Source: JAJFJD01 sp965228695
GTDB taxonomy: Bacteria; Pseudomonadota; Alphaproteobacteria; UBA8366
Length of the DNA stretch: 64,000 nucleotides
Assembly: GCA_965228695.1 (NCBI GenBank)
Contig: CBDDIB010000002.1
Coordinates: 930,001-994,000 of the forward strand
Direction of reading: 5' to 3'
The notes under the pieces are model-generated. The model was not told the origin of the DNA. It was given only the letters and a program-made list of their open reading frames with translations, and searched no databases. Below are positions 52,502 through 62,596 of the stretch, in pieces; the stretch's first letter is position 1, and each line of letters opens with the position of its first letter. The position numbers and the translations under genes were made by a program.

Positions 52502-52819
52502 AACGCCTAACCTCGTTTCCAATTGTATGAATTGGATGCGGTTTTAGGCGCACAACCGTAAAAGATTGGTTATTTTTTAAACTTATTGCCGAATGACGAA
52601 TAGGTAAGCCATTATAATATATAAGAAAATCATCAGTTTTCTAAATGCATATTTTTTAATCACTACTATTGGATGTGGCCGCCCGGCCATGTGGTTGTCG
52701 AGGGGCAGGGACATGATGAACGGCTTTCCGACGAGGGTGCTGTCGGGTCCGTTTTCGAAGGAACGCATGGACCGCGCCGGCTACGTCCGTCGGTTTCGCG
52801 CCCCCTTTCGGACGCATTA
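52502..52819. other. AT-rich intergenic region upstream of the chemoreceptor
   Basis: 318 bases. About 52555-52670 is strikingly AT-rich against the GC-rich background and includes TATAAT-like elements on both strands near 52610. It probably holds the chemoreceptor promoter. A 61-codon minus-strand frame with a hydrophobic end is not supported by a ribosome site. Otherwise no gene. Confidence 0.5.
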
Positions 52820-53632
52820 TCAGGCCGTTTCCTCCCAAACCCTTGGCCAGAGGTCGCTGTCCAGTGCGGCTCCAGCCGGCATATCGGGTTCCCAGAGCAT
52901 CGGTTGGATCTTCGGGCGCGGGTCGTAGACCACATCGTCGCCGGCCCAGCGGGTGACGTAGGCGCGCCGCCGCCGGTCCTTGCGCCTGTTCCCGCCGGCG
53001 GCGTGGATCAGCAATCCTTGATGCACGGTGCAGTCGCCCGGCTCATAATCGAAGCGCGTGAATTCCAACTCGTCCCGCATGGCGTCGATATCGGGAACCG
53101 GCGGCTCCTCGGTCTTGTACTTGTCCGGATCGACGAAAGCGACCGGATGATAGCGCTTGCCCCATTTATGCGAACCCTTTACGAATTCCATCGAGCCCGA
53201 CTCTTCGGTCACCGGGTCGAGCGCCAGCCACAACGTCGCCACCTGCCGGCCCTTGATCGGCCAATAGGTCAGATCGTGATGCCAGACGGTCGGCTCGTCG
53301 GTCTCCGGTTCCTTGATCAGGAATTGGTCGAAAACGATGTTGATCTTCGCCGACTGCATCACCTGTCCGACGATCGAGGCGGCGGGTGAGTTGTATATGA
53401 AGTCGCGAAAGCCGTCATGCTGGTGCCACAGGAAGGTATCGCTGAAGAACCGGCCATCCTCGCGCGCCAGTTCGTGGGAGAGTTTCCCCGGATTGGCCAG
53501 CACATGGTCTGCGCGTTCCCGCAGCATCTCCACCCAGTCGGCGGCGAAGAAACCTTTAAGGTGGACAACGCCGTCGCTTTCGAAGGCCTGAATTTCTTCG
53601 TCGGTGATATTCCGAATGGGGTCGGTGGGCAT
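52820..53632 (-). CDS. Phytanoyl-CoA dioxygenase (PhyH) family Fe(II)/2-oxoglutarate enzyme
   Basis: 270 residues from MPTDPIRNITDEEIQAFESDG. The double-stranded beta-helix motif is WHHDLTYWPIKG (His and Asp ligands) and the distal histidine is in CTVHQGLLIHAAGGNRRKD, followed by an Arg-rich 2-oxoglutarate site. This family hydroxylates diverse substrates, including phytanoyl-CoA and ectoine. Substrate unknown. It is isolated between the chemoreceptor and RND genes. Confidence 0.9.
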   Translation of the reverse strand: MPTDPIRNITDEEIQAFESDGVVHLKGFFAADWVEMLRERADHVLANPGKLSHELAREDGRFFSDTFLWHQHDGFRDFIYNSPAASIVGQVMQSAKINIVFDQFLIKEPETDEPTVWHHDLTYWPIKGRQVATLWLALDPVTEESGSMEFVKGSHKWGKRYHPVAFVDPDKYKTEEPPVPDIDAMRDELEFTRFDYEPGDCTVHQGLLIHAAGGNRRKDRRRRAYVTRWAGDDVVYDPRPKIQPMLWEPDMPAGAALDSDLWPRVWEETA

Positions 53633-53795
53633 CGGTGCTCTCCTCGTCAGGGCGGGATGCCCCGATCCGTCGAATCGAAGAACGCCATCGTACACGGCGC
53701 GCGTCCGGATGGGCTATCCAATTCGAAAACGGGTTCACCGGACGACCCGCCGGAACGTGGACATGGCCGGCGAACGCGATGGTGCCGGGCAAATC

Positions 53796-56700
53796 CTAGC
53801 CGGTCGAGTCCGTCTTTCGCTCCGGCGCTCCGCGCAGCGACGCGATCCAGCGGCACACCACGTAGAAAACCGGCGTGAACAACAGGCCGAAGATCGTAAC
53901 GCCGAGCATGCCCGAGAACACGGCGGTGCCGAGGGCGCGGCGCATCTCCGCTCCGGCCCCGGTTGCGATGGCCAACGGCAGGACCGCCAGAATGAACGCG
54001 AAGGCCGTCATCAGGATTGGCCGCAGGCGTACGCGGGCCGCTTCGACCGCCGCGTCGATCCGGCTCATGCCCTCTTCCTCTGCCTGCTTGGCGAATTCGA
54101 CGATCAGGATCGCGTTCTTCGCCGCGAGGCCGATCAAGACCACGAACCCAATTTGCACCAGGATGTTGCTGTCGATCCCCCGCAGTCCGATACCGACGAG
54201 GGCGGCGAGCAGACACATCGGCACGATCAGGATCACCGCGAGCGGCAGCAGCCAGCTTTCGTACATCGCGGCCAACAGCAGAAATACGAAGACCACGGCA
54301 AGCCCGAACGCGATGAGCGCCGTGTCGCCCGCCAACTTTTCCTGCAAGGCCAACTCCGTCCATTCGATGTCGAATCCGTCGGGCAAGACGCGTTCGGCGA
54401 TTTCTTCCACCGTTGCGATGGCGTCGCCCGTGGCGACGCCGGGCGCGGTGGCGCCGATCACCTCGGTAGCCGGATAAAGATTGTAGCGCGGTACGCGATG
54501 CGGCCCGGTGATGTCGCGGAACGTGGCGACCGACCCCAGCGGCACCATCGCGCCGGTTGTGGACCGGGCGCGCAGTTTGGCGATATCTCCCGGGTCGTCG
54601 CGATAGGTTCCGTCGGCCTGGGCGGTGACGCGATAGGTACGGCCCAGGAAATTGAAGTCGTTGATATAGACCGAGCCGATGAACACTTCGAGCGCTTCCA
54701 ACACGCGGTCGGCGGGCACGTCGAGAATCTCGGCCCGGGTGCGGTCGATGTCCGCGAAGATCTTAGGCGTTGCCGTGTTGAACAAGGTGAACACGCGGGT
54801 CAGGTCCGGATCCTGATTCGCCGCCTGGATCAACTCGTTGGTCGCCGCTTCGAGCGCGTCGATCCCGCGGCCTCGACGATCCTGTACATACAGCTTCCAG
54901 CCGCCGCTGTTGCCGATCCCGCGGACGGGCGGCGGCGCCACGATGAAGATGAAGGCTTCCTGGATCTGGAACAGGCTGCCCTGGACCTCGCCCAGAATCT
55001 TCTGCGCCGTCGCACCCCGGGCCGCCCGTTCGTCGAAATCCTTCATCGTGAAGAAGATCGCGCCGGTGTTGGGCGCGTTGGTGAAGGTTGCGCCGTCGAA
55101 CCCGGCGAAGCCGACGGCGTGTTCGACCTCGGGATGTTCGAGTATCTGATCCACCGCGCGCTTCACGACGGCGTCGGTGCGCGCAAGGCTGGACCCGGCG
55201 GGCAGCTGGATGACCGTGATCAGATATCCCTGGTCCTGCTCGGGAATGAAACCCGTCGGCGCGGCACGGAACTGCTGTACCGTCAAACCGATCAAGCCGG
55301 CATAGACGATCATCACGATCAGCGTCATCCGCACGGCGCGCCGCGTGAGCCCGGCATAGCCGCCGGACATGCGGTCGAAGCCCCAGTTGAACCCTGCCGC
55401 CAGCTTGCGCAGGGGCCACATGGCATAGGTTACCGGCGCCCATTCCTTGCGTGACGCATCGCGCCGGTTGAGCAACAGGGCGCAGAGCGCCGGCGACAGC
55501 GTGAGCGAGACGAGCAGTGAAAATAGGGTGGCCGTCGCGATGGTGACGGCGAATTGCCGGTAGAATTGCCCCGAGATGCCCTCGATGAAAGCGGTTGGCG
55601 CGAACACGGCGACCAACACGAGCGAAATCGCCACCAGCGCCGAGCCGACCTCGTCCATCGTCTTATGCGCGGCGTCCCGCGCGCTCATGCCCTCGTCGAT
55701 ATATCGTTCGGCATTTTCCACGACGACGATGGCATCGTCGACCACGATGCCGATCGCAAGCACCAAGCCGAGAAGAGTCAGATTATTGATCGAATATCCC
55801 AAAGCCGCCATCACCAGGAACGTGCCGACGAGGGAAACCGGGATGGCAATGATCGGAATGAACGACGCCCGGAGATTTTGCAGAAAGACCACCACGACCA
55901 GAACGACGAGAAAAACCGCCTCGATAAGGGTTCTATAGACGGCGTTGACCGACTCCTCGATGAATTCCGTCGGGTTGTAGACGATCGTATGCTTCAGGCC
56001 GGTGGGAAAATCCTCGGCCAGCTCGTTCATCGTCCGTATCAACTCGTCGGCCGTCTCCAACGCATTCGAACCCGGGCGCTGAAAGATCAAGATCGGCAGC
56101 GCCGTCGACTCGTCGAGATAGCCGATCGTCGAATAGTCCTGCGAACCCAGTTCGACGCGGGCGATGTCCTTGACCCGCACCGTGGACGTGCCTTCGCCGC
56201 GTTTGACGACGATATTGCCGAACGCCTCGGGGGCGATCAGCCGCCCCTGCGTCTCGACGTTGATTTCGAAGGCGCCGGGATTGGGAACCGGCAATTGGTT
56301 GATGATGCCGGACGCGACCTGAACGTTGTTCTGCCGCAGGGCGTCGACGACTTCGCCGGGGGTGATGTTGAAGCTGGCCGCGCGTTCCGGGTCGAGCCAG
56401 ATGCGCATGGAATAGGCGCGCTCGGCGAAGATCCGCGCCTCGCCGACGCCGTTGATCCGGGCGAGCCGGTCGACGATCTGGGTCCGGCCGTAGTTCGAGA
56501 TGTAGAGCTGATCGCGCGAACCGTCGGGGGACAGTAGATGAATGACCATCATCAGGTCGGGCGAGCTTTTCTGCACGGTCACGCCGAGACGCCGCACCGG
56601 TTCGGGCAGGCGGGCCTCGGCAATCGCGACCCGGTTCTGGACCAGCACCTGCGAGAAATCCAGATCGGTGCCGAGCTTGAACGTCACGGTCAGCGTCAGG

Positions 56701-56966
56701 CGCCCGTCGCCCGTCGATTCCGAGCGCATGTAGAGCATGTTCTCGATGCCGTTGATTTCTTGCTCGATCGGTGTCGCCACGGTGTCCGCAATCGTCTCGG
56801 CCGAAGCGCCGGGATAGGTCGCGGTGACCTGGATCGTCGGCGGTGCGACTTCGGGATACTGCGCCACCGGCAGGCTGAAATAGGAAATCCCGCCGAGCAG
56901 GGTGATCAACACCGAGATAACGGTTGCGAAGATCGGATGGTCGACGAAAAAATGCGTGAAACGCAT
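53796..56966 (-). CDS. RND-family hydrophobe/amphiphile efflux permease (AcrB/MexB type)
   Basis: 1056 residues, starting MRFTHFFVDHPIFATVISV. It is an inner-membrane trimeric proton-driven exporter with two 6-helix halves and two periplasmic loops. Proton-relay residues are visible: the Asp pair in GIVVDDAIVVVENAER (helix 4) and Lys in GLAAKNAILIVEFAKQ (helix 10). The motif FIPEQDQGYL in the second loop is typical. It lies 52 bases downstream of its adaptor gene; no outer-membrane TolC-like gene is adjacent. Confidence 0.95.
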   Translation of the reverse strand: MRFTHFFVDHPIFATVISVLITLLGGISYFSLPVAQYPEVAPPTIQVTATYPGASAETIADTVATPIEQEINGIENMLYMRSESTGDGRLTLTVTFKLGTDLDFSQVLVQNRVAIAEARLPEPVRRLGVTVQKSSPDLMMVIHLLSPDGSRDQLYISNYGRTQIVDRLARINGVGEARIFAERAYSMRIWLDPERAASFNITPGEVVDALRQNNVQVASGIINQLPVPNPGAFEINVETQGRLIAPEAFGNIVVKRGEGTSTVRVKDIARVELGSQDYSTIGYLDESTALPILIFQRPGSNALETADELIRTMNELAEDFPTGLKHTIVYNPTEFIEESVNAVYRTLIEAVFLVVLVVVVFLQNLRASFIPIIAIPVSLVGTFLVMAALGYSINNLTLLGLVLAIGIVVDDAIVVVENAERYIDEGMSARDAAHKTMDEVGSALVAISLVLVAVFAPTAFIEGISGQFYRQFAVTIATATLFSLLVSLTLSPALCALLLNRRDASRKEWAPVTYAMWPLRKLAAGFNWGFDRMSGGYAGLTRRAVRMTLIVMIVYAGLIGLTVQQFRAAPTGFIPEQDQGYLITVIQLPAGSSLARTDAVVKRAVDQILEHPEVEHAVGFAGFDGATFTNAPNTGAIFFTMKDFDERAARGATAQKILGEVQGSLFQIQEAFIFIVAPPPVRGIGNSGGWKLYVQDRRGRGIDALEAATNELIQAANQDPDLTRVFTLFNTATPKIFADIDRTRAEILDVPADRVLEALEVFIGSVYINDFNFLGRTYRVTAQADGTYRDDPGDIAKLRARSTTGAMVPLGSVATFRDITGPHRVPRYNLYPATEVIGATAPGVATGDAIATVEEIAERVLPDGFDIEWTELALQEKLAGDTALIAFGLAVVFVFLLLAAMYESWLLPLAVILIVPMCLLAALVGIGLRGIDSNILVQIGFVVLIGLAAKNAILIVEFAKQAEEEGMSRIDAAVEAARVRLRPILMTAFAFILAVLPLAIATGAGAEMRRALGTAVFSGMLGVTIFGLLFTPVFYVVCRWIASLRGAPERKTDSTG

Positions 56967-57018
56967 GCCCGCGCGCTCCAATTACCGTTTTGATTGAATT
57001 GTCAAAGGAACAGGAATC

Positions 57019-58182
57019 TTAGCTTCCCGGCGCCTGTTTGATCGTGCCGTCGGGCTGCAGAATTGCCTCCTGCGGAACAACTTTACCGCCGGGCCGGGCG
57101 CGTTGCACGCCGCGAACGATGATCATTTCGTCCTTGCCGAGCCCCGAGCGGACAACCCGCAAGCCGTTACGGCGGGGGCCGAGTGTCACCGGTTTCGGTT
57201 TGACCACCGCGTCGTCGCCGACCACCAGAACCATCTTCTGGCTCTGATCCGAAATCACCGCATCGTCGGGAATCAGGATGGCGTCATAGGGCGCGGAACC
57301 GACCAGCCGTAGTCGGCCGAACACGCCGGGCGTCAACAGGTCGTTCGGGTTGTCGAAGATCGCCTTGCCGCGGATCGTGCCGGTGTCCGGCGACAATTCG
57401 TTGTCGACGAAATACATCTGACCCTCGCGTGACCAGTCGGACTCGTCGGCGAGGCGGACATAGACGGGGTTCGCGGTTTCCCGCGACGATGCGCGCTTTC
57501 CCGACAGATCGAGCCGGGTGTATTTCAGGAATTCCGCCTCGGATGCGGTGAAGGTGAACAGGATCGGATCGGTCGATACCAATGTGGTCAACAGGGTCGA
57601 TTGCGCGGTGCCGCCTTCCACCAGGTTGCCGACGTCGACCCGTGTGTCGGAAATCCGCCCTTTGAACGGCGCCCGGACCTGGGTGAATTCGAGGTTCAGT
57701 TCGGCGCTGCGCACGCGGGCTTTGGCCGACAAGATCTCGGCCCGCGCGGTTTCCCGGGCGGCGCGGCGCTGATCGACGGTCTCGCGGGCAATGTTGTTGC
57801 GGGAGACCAGCCTTTCGGCGCGCTTCAACTCGGTGACGGCCAAATTGAAGGCGGTTTCCGCGGCTTCCACGGCGGCTCTCGCCGCGTCCAATTCCGCTTG
57901 GAACGGGCGCGGGTCGATGATGAAGAGAACCTGGTCTTTGTCGACGATTTGACCTTCGCGAAAATGAACCGATTCCAAGAAACCGGAGACGCGCGCCCGA
58001 ACTTCGACGCGTTCGACGGCCTCGAACCGACCGGTATACTCGTCCCAGTCGATGATATTCTTCACCAGCGGCTTGGCCACCGTAACCGGCATCGGACCTT
58101 GCTGGGCCTGCGCGGGCCCGCCGATGGCAAGCCAAACGCCCAGAATCCCCACTATTGCGATGCGGAAGATTTTTTGTGTCAT
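57019..58182 (-). CDS. RND efflux periplasmic adaptor subunit (AcrA/MexA type)
   Basis: 387 residues from MTQKIFRIAIVGILG. A signal peptide (about 1-26, ending AQAQQG) lacks a lipobox. Then a biotinyl-lipoyl-like half (RVEVRARVSGFLESVHFREGQIV), a hairpin helix with AAVEAAETAFNLAVTELKRAERLV, and the beta-barrel domain to the C-terminus. Adaptor for the downstream RND permease. The upstream 270 bases are divergent with the ABC operon. Confidence 0.94.
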   Translation of the reverse strand: MTQKIFRIAIVGILGVWLAIGGPAQAQQGPMPVTVAKPLVKNIIDWDEYTGRFEAVERVEVRARVSGFLESVHFREGQIVDKDQVLFIIDPRPFQAELDAARAAVEAAETAFNLAVTELKRAERLVSRNNIARETVDQRRAARETARAEILSAKARVRSAELNLEFTQVRAPFKGRISDTRVDVGNLVEGGTAQSTLLTTLVSTDPILFTFTASEAEFLKYTRLDLSGKRASSRETANPVYVRLADESDWSREGQMYFVDNELSPDTGTIRGKAIFDNPNDLLTPGVFGRLRLVGSAPYDAILIPDDAVISDQSQKMVLVVGDDAVVKPKPVTLGPRRNGLRVVRSGLGKDEMIIVRGVQRARPGGKVVPQEAILQPDGTIKQAPGS

Positions 58183-58451
58183 GTCGTGTGCCTCAGACCT
58201 CACCGATTTTCGCCCAATTACCGATGAAGCCTCCCCTGTGTCCCCACTCTGCCTATCGCATTGCAACATAACCGACGATAGGTGCGCAATCATGTATGTC
58301 GTTGGCCGGGATTGTCACGGGGTACCCATAGAAATTTATATATTTGCGGACTGTGCCGCCGCATTCGACGGTTCGCGGCTGGACGCCGCTATTGTCTTGC
58401 CGTCAAGTTGTGACAAACTGATTTCACAGGGTGGCAATCAGCGTGACATAA
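58183..58451. promoter_or_regulatory. Divergent intergenic region between the RND adaptor and ABC operon
   Basis: 269 bases with an AT-rich core (AAATTTATATATTTG at about 58331-58345) that could carry a promoter. No palindrome or gene stands out. Confidence 0.4.
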
Positions 58452-59372
58452 ATGCGGACCTACATCGTTCATAAGCTGCTGCACGCTATCGGCGTGGCGC
58501 TTGTCGTTTCATTCGTGTCGTTCTTCCTGCTGTTTCATACGGCGGACCCGGCATCGACGCTGCTGCCGGAAAATGCCGACGACCAGGACATTGCCCGTTT
58601 CGAAGAGCAATACGGCCTCAACCGTCCCTTGCTGGTTCAGTACGGCGACTATATGGGCCGGGTGATCTTCGCCGGCGACTTCGGTGTGTCCTGGGTCGCC
58701 AAAGTGCCGGCCGGCAGCCTGATCGCGGCCTCCTTGTGGCCGACGCTGAAACTGGCCATCGCCGCCCAGGTCGTCGCAACGCTTCTGGCCATTCCCCTCG
58801 GCATCATATCCGCGGTAAAGCGGTATTCGATCGTCGACAACATGACGATTCTCATCGTCCTGATCGGACAGGCCATGCCGTTGTTCTGGCTGGGCATTGT
58901 GCTGATCGTTATCTTCGGCGTCTGGCTGAAGTGGCTGCCGGCATCCGGCAGCGAATCATGGCAACACCTCATATTACCAGCGATCACCTTGGGATCGTTC
59001 ATCCTGCCGCTCAATATGCGGCTGGTGCGCTCCGGCATGCTGGAGGTGCTGAGCCAGGATTACATCCGCACCGCGCGCTCGAAGGGCGTCGAGGAACGGT
59101 CCGTGTTGATGCGCCATGCGCTGCGCAATGCCGCCATTCCCTTGGTGACCGTATCCGGCATTCAGTTCGGCGCGTTGCTTGGCGGCGCGGTTGTGACCGA
59201 GACGGTGTTTTCCTGGCCGGGGCTCGGCCGGCTGGCGGTTGAGTCGATTCAAGTCGGTGATTTTCCGGTGGTCCAGGCGATCGTGATTATCTTTTCCGGC
59301 TTTACAATTCTGGCAAATCTCGCGGCCGATGTGGGCGCGGCGTGGATCGATCCACGCATTCGGTTCGAGTAG
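58452..59372 (+). CDS. ABC transporter permease 1 (DppB/OppB type)
   Basis: 306 residues with about six membrane segments. The N-terminal signature for this family (RTYIVHKLLHAIGVALVVSFVSFFL) and the cytoplasmic EAA loop, here YIRTARSKGVEERSVLMRHALRNAAIPLV, are clear. Inner-membrane half of a peptide/nickel-type importer. The next gene follows after eight bases. Confidence 0.95.
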   Translation: MRTYIVHKLLHAIGVALVVSFVSFFLLFHTADPASTLLPENADDQDIARFEEQYGLNRPLLVQYGDYMGRVIFAGDFGVSWVAKVPAGSLIAASLWPTLKLAIAAQVVATLLAIPLGIISAVKRYSIVDNMTILIVLIGQAMPLFWLGIVLIVIFGVWLKWLPASGSESWQHLILPAITLGSFILPLNMRLVRSGMLEVLSQDYIRTARSKGVEERSVLMRHALRNAAIPLVTVSGIQFGALLGGAVVTETVFSWPGLGRLAVESIQVGDFPVVQAIVIIFSGFTILANLAADVGAAWIDPRIRFE

Positions 59373-59380
59373 GGTAAGCG

Positions 59381-60304
59381 ATGACTCTGAGAGTAGAAGA
59401 CACAGCCGACATGGTGCCCGCCGACGGCGTCGCCGAAGCACCGCCAAGCCAGGCCTACATCATTTTCCGCAAGATGTGGCATCTGCGGCTTGGCGTCTTC
59501 GGGCTGCTCTTGATGGCGGGTCTCGTGATCATGGCGCTTTTCGCACCCTGGGTCGCGACCCACGATCCGTTGGAACAGGACATCCTGGAGCGTTTGACGC
59601 CGCCCGCCTTCATGGAAGGAGGATCGGTCGAACATCTGCTGGGGACGGATCAACTCGGCCGCGACGTCTACAGCCGGATCGTTCACGGCGCGCGGATTTC
59701 ATTGACGGTCGGCGTGTCCGCGGTGTTCGTCTCGATGATCATTGGGGTGATCCTCGGGTTGTTCGCCGGCTATTTCGGCGGCTGGATCGATGCGGTCGTG
59801 GATTTCAGCGTCAACGCCATGCTGGCCTTTCCGTTCATTCTCCTTGCGATGACATTGGTCATCGTTCTCGGCGCGTCGATGCAGAACATCATCCTGGCGC
59901 TCGGCATATCGAATTGGCCTATATTCGCGCGCGTCGCGCGCATCGAGACCCGAAAACTGCGCGAACAGGAATTCGTCATCGCCGCGCGAGCGCAGGGGCT
60001 CAACCACTATCGGATCATCTTCAAGCACATCCTGAACAATCTGGCGGCCGCGGTGCTGGTCATCGCCACCGTCGAAGTCGCGCGCTCGATCATTCGCGAG
60101 ACCTTCCTCAGCTTCCTGGGTCTCGGTATTCAGCCGCCGACGCCGTCCTGGGGCCTGATGCTGGCCGAAGGCCGGGATTACATTCTGACCGTCTGGTGGC
60201 TGTCGACATTGCCGGGGATCGCGATCTTCATGTCCTGCTTGGGCATCAATCTGGTCGGCGACGCGTTGCGCGATCTGCTCGACCCACGGATGCGGAAGGC
60301 GTAA
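59381..60304 (+). CDS. ABC transporter permease 2 (DppC/OppC type)
   Basis: 307 residues, about six membrane segments after a 30-residue cytoplasmic lead. The family's N-terminal GTDQLGRDVYSRIVHGARISLTVG motif and the EAA loop EFVIAARAQGLNHYRIIFKHILNNL are present. Partner of permease 1. The ATPase gene starts six bases after its stop. Confidence 0.95.
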   Translation: MTLRVEDTADMVPADGVAEAPPSQAYIIFRKMWHLRLGVFGLLLMAGLVIMALFAPWVATHDPLEQDILERLTPPAFMEGGSVEHLLGTDQLGRDVYSRIVHGARISLTVGVSAVFVSMIIGVILGLFAGYFGGWIDAVVDFSVNAMLAFPFILLAMTLVIVLGASMQNIILALGISNWPIFARVARIETRKLREQEFVIAARAQGLNHYRIIFKHILNNLAAAVLVIATVEVARSIIRETFLSFLGLGIQPPTPSWGLMLAEGRDYILTVWWLSTLPGIAIFMSCLGINLVGDALRDLLDPRMRKA

Positions 60305-60309
60305 CCGGC

Positions 60310-61317
60310 ATGGCTGTGCGAGAGGAGACCGCCGCCGCGGACCAGCCGGTCCTGGACGTCCGCGATTTGAAAATGCATTTCCCGCTGCGTGAAGGTTTAT
60401 TGAAGCGGGTCGCCAACTTCGTCTATGCGGTCGACGGCGTCAATTTCCAGATCAAGCCCGGCGAGACGCTGGGACTGGTCGGCGAATCCGGCTGCGGGAA
60501 ATCGACGGTCGGCCGCGTGTTGCTGAAGCTGTACGAGCCGACTGCGGGCGAGGTGCGGTTCGACGGGCGCAATATCTTTGCGGTCGACGAGGATGAGCTT
60601 AACCGGATCCGGCAACGCATCCAGATCATTTTTCAAGACCCGTTCGCGTCCCTGAACCCGCGGCTGCGGGTCAAGGAGCTGGTCGGCGAAGCGTATCGCG
60701 TTCATACCGGCGACAAGGACTGGGAAAAGAACGTCGAACAGGTGCTGAAGAAGGTCGGCCTGCAGCCGGAGCATATGCAGCGCTATCCGCACGAATTTTC
60801 CGGCGGCCAACGCCAGCGCATCGGCATCGCCCGCGCGCTCGCGATGTCGCCGCAGCTCATCATCGCCGACGAGGCGGTTTCCGCGCTCGACGTTTCGATC
60901 CAGGCGCAGGTGATCAACCTGCTCGATTCCCTGAAGGAGGAGTTCGGCTTCTCCTTCCTTTTCATCTCGCACGATCTTTCGGTGGTGGAACATATCGCCG
61001 ATCGTGTCGCCGTGATGTATCTCGGCAAGATTGTCGAAATGGCGTCCGACCGGGATCTCTACCAAACGCCGTTGCATCCCTATACCGAAGCGTTGATCGC
61101 CGCGGTGCCGCGCGCCGAGGCCGGGGGCAAGGCCCGGCGCAAGACGATCCTCCGGGGCGACGTGCCGAGCCCGATCAATCCGCCGAGCGGTTGCCGTTTC
61201 CACACGCGCTGCCCGAAGGTGATGGATCATTGCCGCGTCGAAGAACCGGCGATGATCGAAGCGCGGCCCGACCATTGGGTTGCCTGTCACTTGCATGGAC
61301 CGATGTCCCATGACTGA
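60310..61317 (+). CDS. ABC transporter ATPase 1 (DppF/OppF type)
   Basis: 335 residues. Walker A is GESGCGKST (58-66), the signature is EFSGGQRQR, Walker B IIADEAVSALD, and the H-loop HDLSVVEH. The oligopeptide-type C-terminal extension is marked by GCRFHTRCP and a cysteine cluster that in this family can bind iron-sulfur. It overlaps the second ATPase gene by eight bases. Confidence 0.95.
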   Translation: MAVREETAAADQPVLDVRDLKMHFPLREGLLKRVANFVYAVDGVNFQIKPGETLGLVGESGCGKSTVGRVLLKLYEPTAGEVRFDGRNIFAVDEDELNRIRQRIQIIFQDPFASLNPRLRVKELVGEAYRVHTGDKDWEKNVEQVLKKVGLQPEHMQRYPHEFSGGQRQRIGIARALAMSPQLIIADEAVSALDVSIQAQVINLLDSLKEEFGFSFLFISHDLSVVEHIADRVAVMYLGKIVEMASDRDLYQTPLHPYTEALIAAVPRAEAGGKARRKTILRGDVPSPINPPSGCRFHTRCPKVMDHCRVEEPAMIEARPDHWVACHLHGPMSHD

Positions 61318-62347
61318 TAACGTCGTTCTCTCCGTGGCCGGGCTGCGGACCCATTTCTTCACGCCGACCGGCGTCGTCAAAGCGGTTGACGGCGTCAATC
61401 TGAAGATCCACCGGGGGCGGACGCTCGGCGTGCTGGGTGAGTCGGGCAGCGGCAAGTCCGTGACCGCATTGTCCGTGATGCGGCTTGTCGCCGACCCGCC
61501 GGGCCGAATCGTCGACGGTGAGATCCATTTCGACGGCCGAGACCTTTTAAAATTGTCGGACGGCGAAATGCGTGACGTGCGCGGCGCCGACATTTCGATG
61601 ATCTTCCAGGAACCCATGACTTCGCTGAACCCGGTCCTGACGGTCGGTGACCAGGTCGCCGAAGTTTTCATGATCCATCAGGGAAAAGGCCGCGACCAGG
61701 CGTTGGACGCCGCTGCCGAGATGCTTGACCAGGTCGGTATCCCCAGTGCGAAGAGCCGGCTCGGCGATTACCCCCATCAGTTCTCCGGCGGGATGCGTCA
61801 GCGCGTGATGATCGCCATGGCGATCGCCTGCCGGTCGAAACTGCTGATCGCGGACGAGCCGACGACGGCGCTCGACGTGACGATCCAGGCGCAGATCCTC
61901 GACCTTATCCTGTCATTGCAGGAAGAACTCGACATGGCGGTCATGCTGATCACCCATGATCTGGGGGTGATCGCGGAAACCTCGGACGAGGTGGTTGTGA
62001 TGTATGCCGGCGAGGTCGTCGAGTATTTGGAAATCGACGACTTGTTCGAGAATGCGCAACATCCCTATACGCAGGGATTGTTGCGGTCGATCCCGCGGCT
62101 CGGCGACAAGTTTTCGAAGGGCAAGGAGCCGCTGCAGGAAATTCCCGGAAGCGTGCCGAACCTGATTCGGCTGCCGCCGGGCTGCCCCTTTGCGCCGCGC
62201 TGTCCGCACGCCATGCCGAAATGCCAGCAGGCCCGGCCGCCGATGTTCGAACTCGGTCCAACCCACGGCAGCAAGTGTTGGCTGTCCGAAGAAAATGCTT
62301 CGGCGTCGGCCGGGGCAGCCCCGGTCGCCTCGGTCCAGCCGGCGTGA
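61310..62347 (+). CDS. ABC transporter ATPase 2 (DppD/OppD type)
   Basis: 345 residues from the ATG at 61310 inside the previous gene's end. Walker A GESGSGKSV, signature QFSGGMRQRVMIAMA, Walker B IADEPTTALD and the H-loop HDLG are intact. The C-terminal CPFAPRCPHA cysteine pattern is typical of the D-type subunit. Completes a heterodimeric ATPase. Confidence 0.95.
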   Translation: MTDNVVLSVAGLRTHFFTPTGVVKAVDGVNLKIHRGRTLGVLGESGSGKSVTALSVMRLVADPPGRIVDGEIHFDGRDLLKLSDGEMRDVRGADISMIFQEPMTSLNPVLTVGDQVAEVFMIHQGKGRDQALDAAAEMLDQVGIPSAKSRLGDYPHQFSGGMRQRVMIAMAIACRSKLLIADEPTTALDVTIQAQILDLILSLQEELDMAVMLITHDLGVIAETSDEVVVMYAGEVVEYLEIDDLFENAQHPYTQGLLRSIPRLGDKFSKGKEPLQEIPGSVPNLIRLPPGCPFAPRCPHAMPKCQQARPPMFELGPTHGSKCWLSEENASASAGAAPVASVQPA

Positions 62348-62596
62348 TGGAGCGGCTAATTGCGCGCAAAGGTGTCGTATCGGCCGGAATTTGCGGCGCA
62401 TTGGGTGTAATTTCGGGGCAAGTGACTTGCGCCGCCTTTGGGGCGCACTCTATTCTTTTGAAACGGAACGACAAAAAGACTATCCGATCCGGCTGTGGCT
62501 GAATGATGCGAAGATGAGCCGCGGTCGATAAGGGATCATCGCAACGATCGGGAAGTGTGAAGAACAGGAAACGAATCACAGAAGGAGAGGTCCGCA

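Noticed and set aside
52583..52768. 61-codon minus-strand frame with a hydrophobic end
   Set aside because: It lies in an AT-rich promoter stretch without a ribosome site and has no family match.
53604..55454. 616-codon plus-strand open frame
   Set aside because: Antisense to the RND permease, whose motifs are clear; the frame shows only low-complexity Arg/Asp/His composition.
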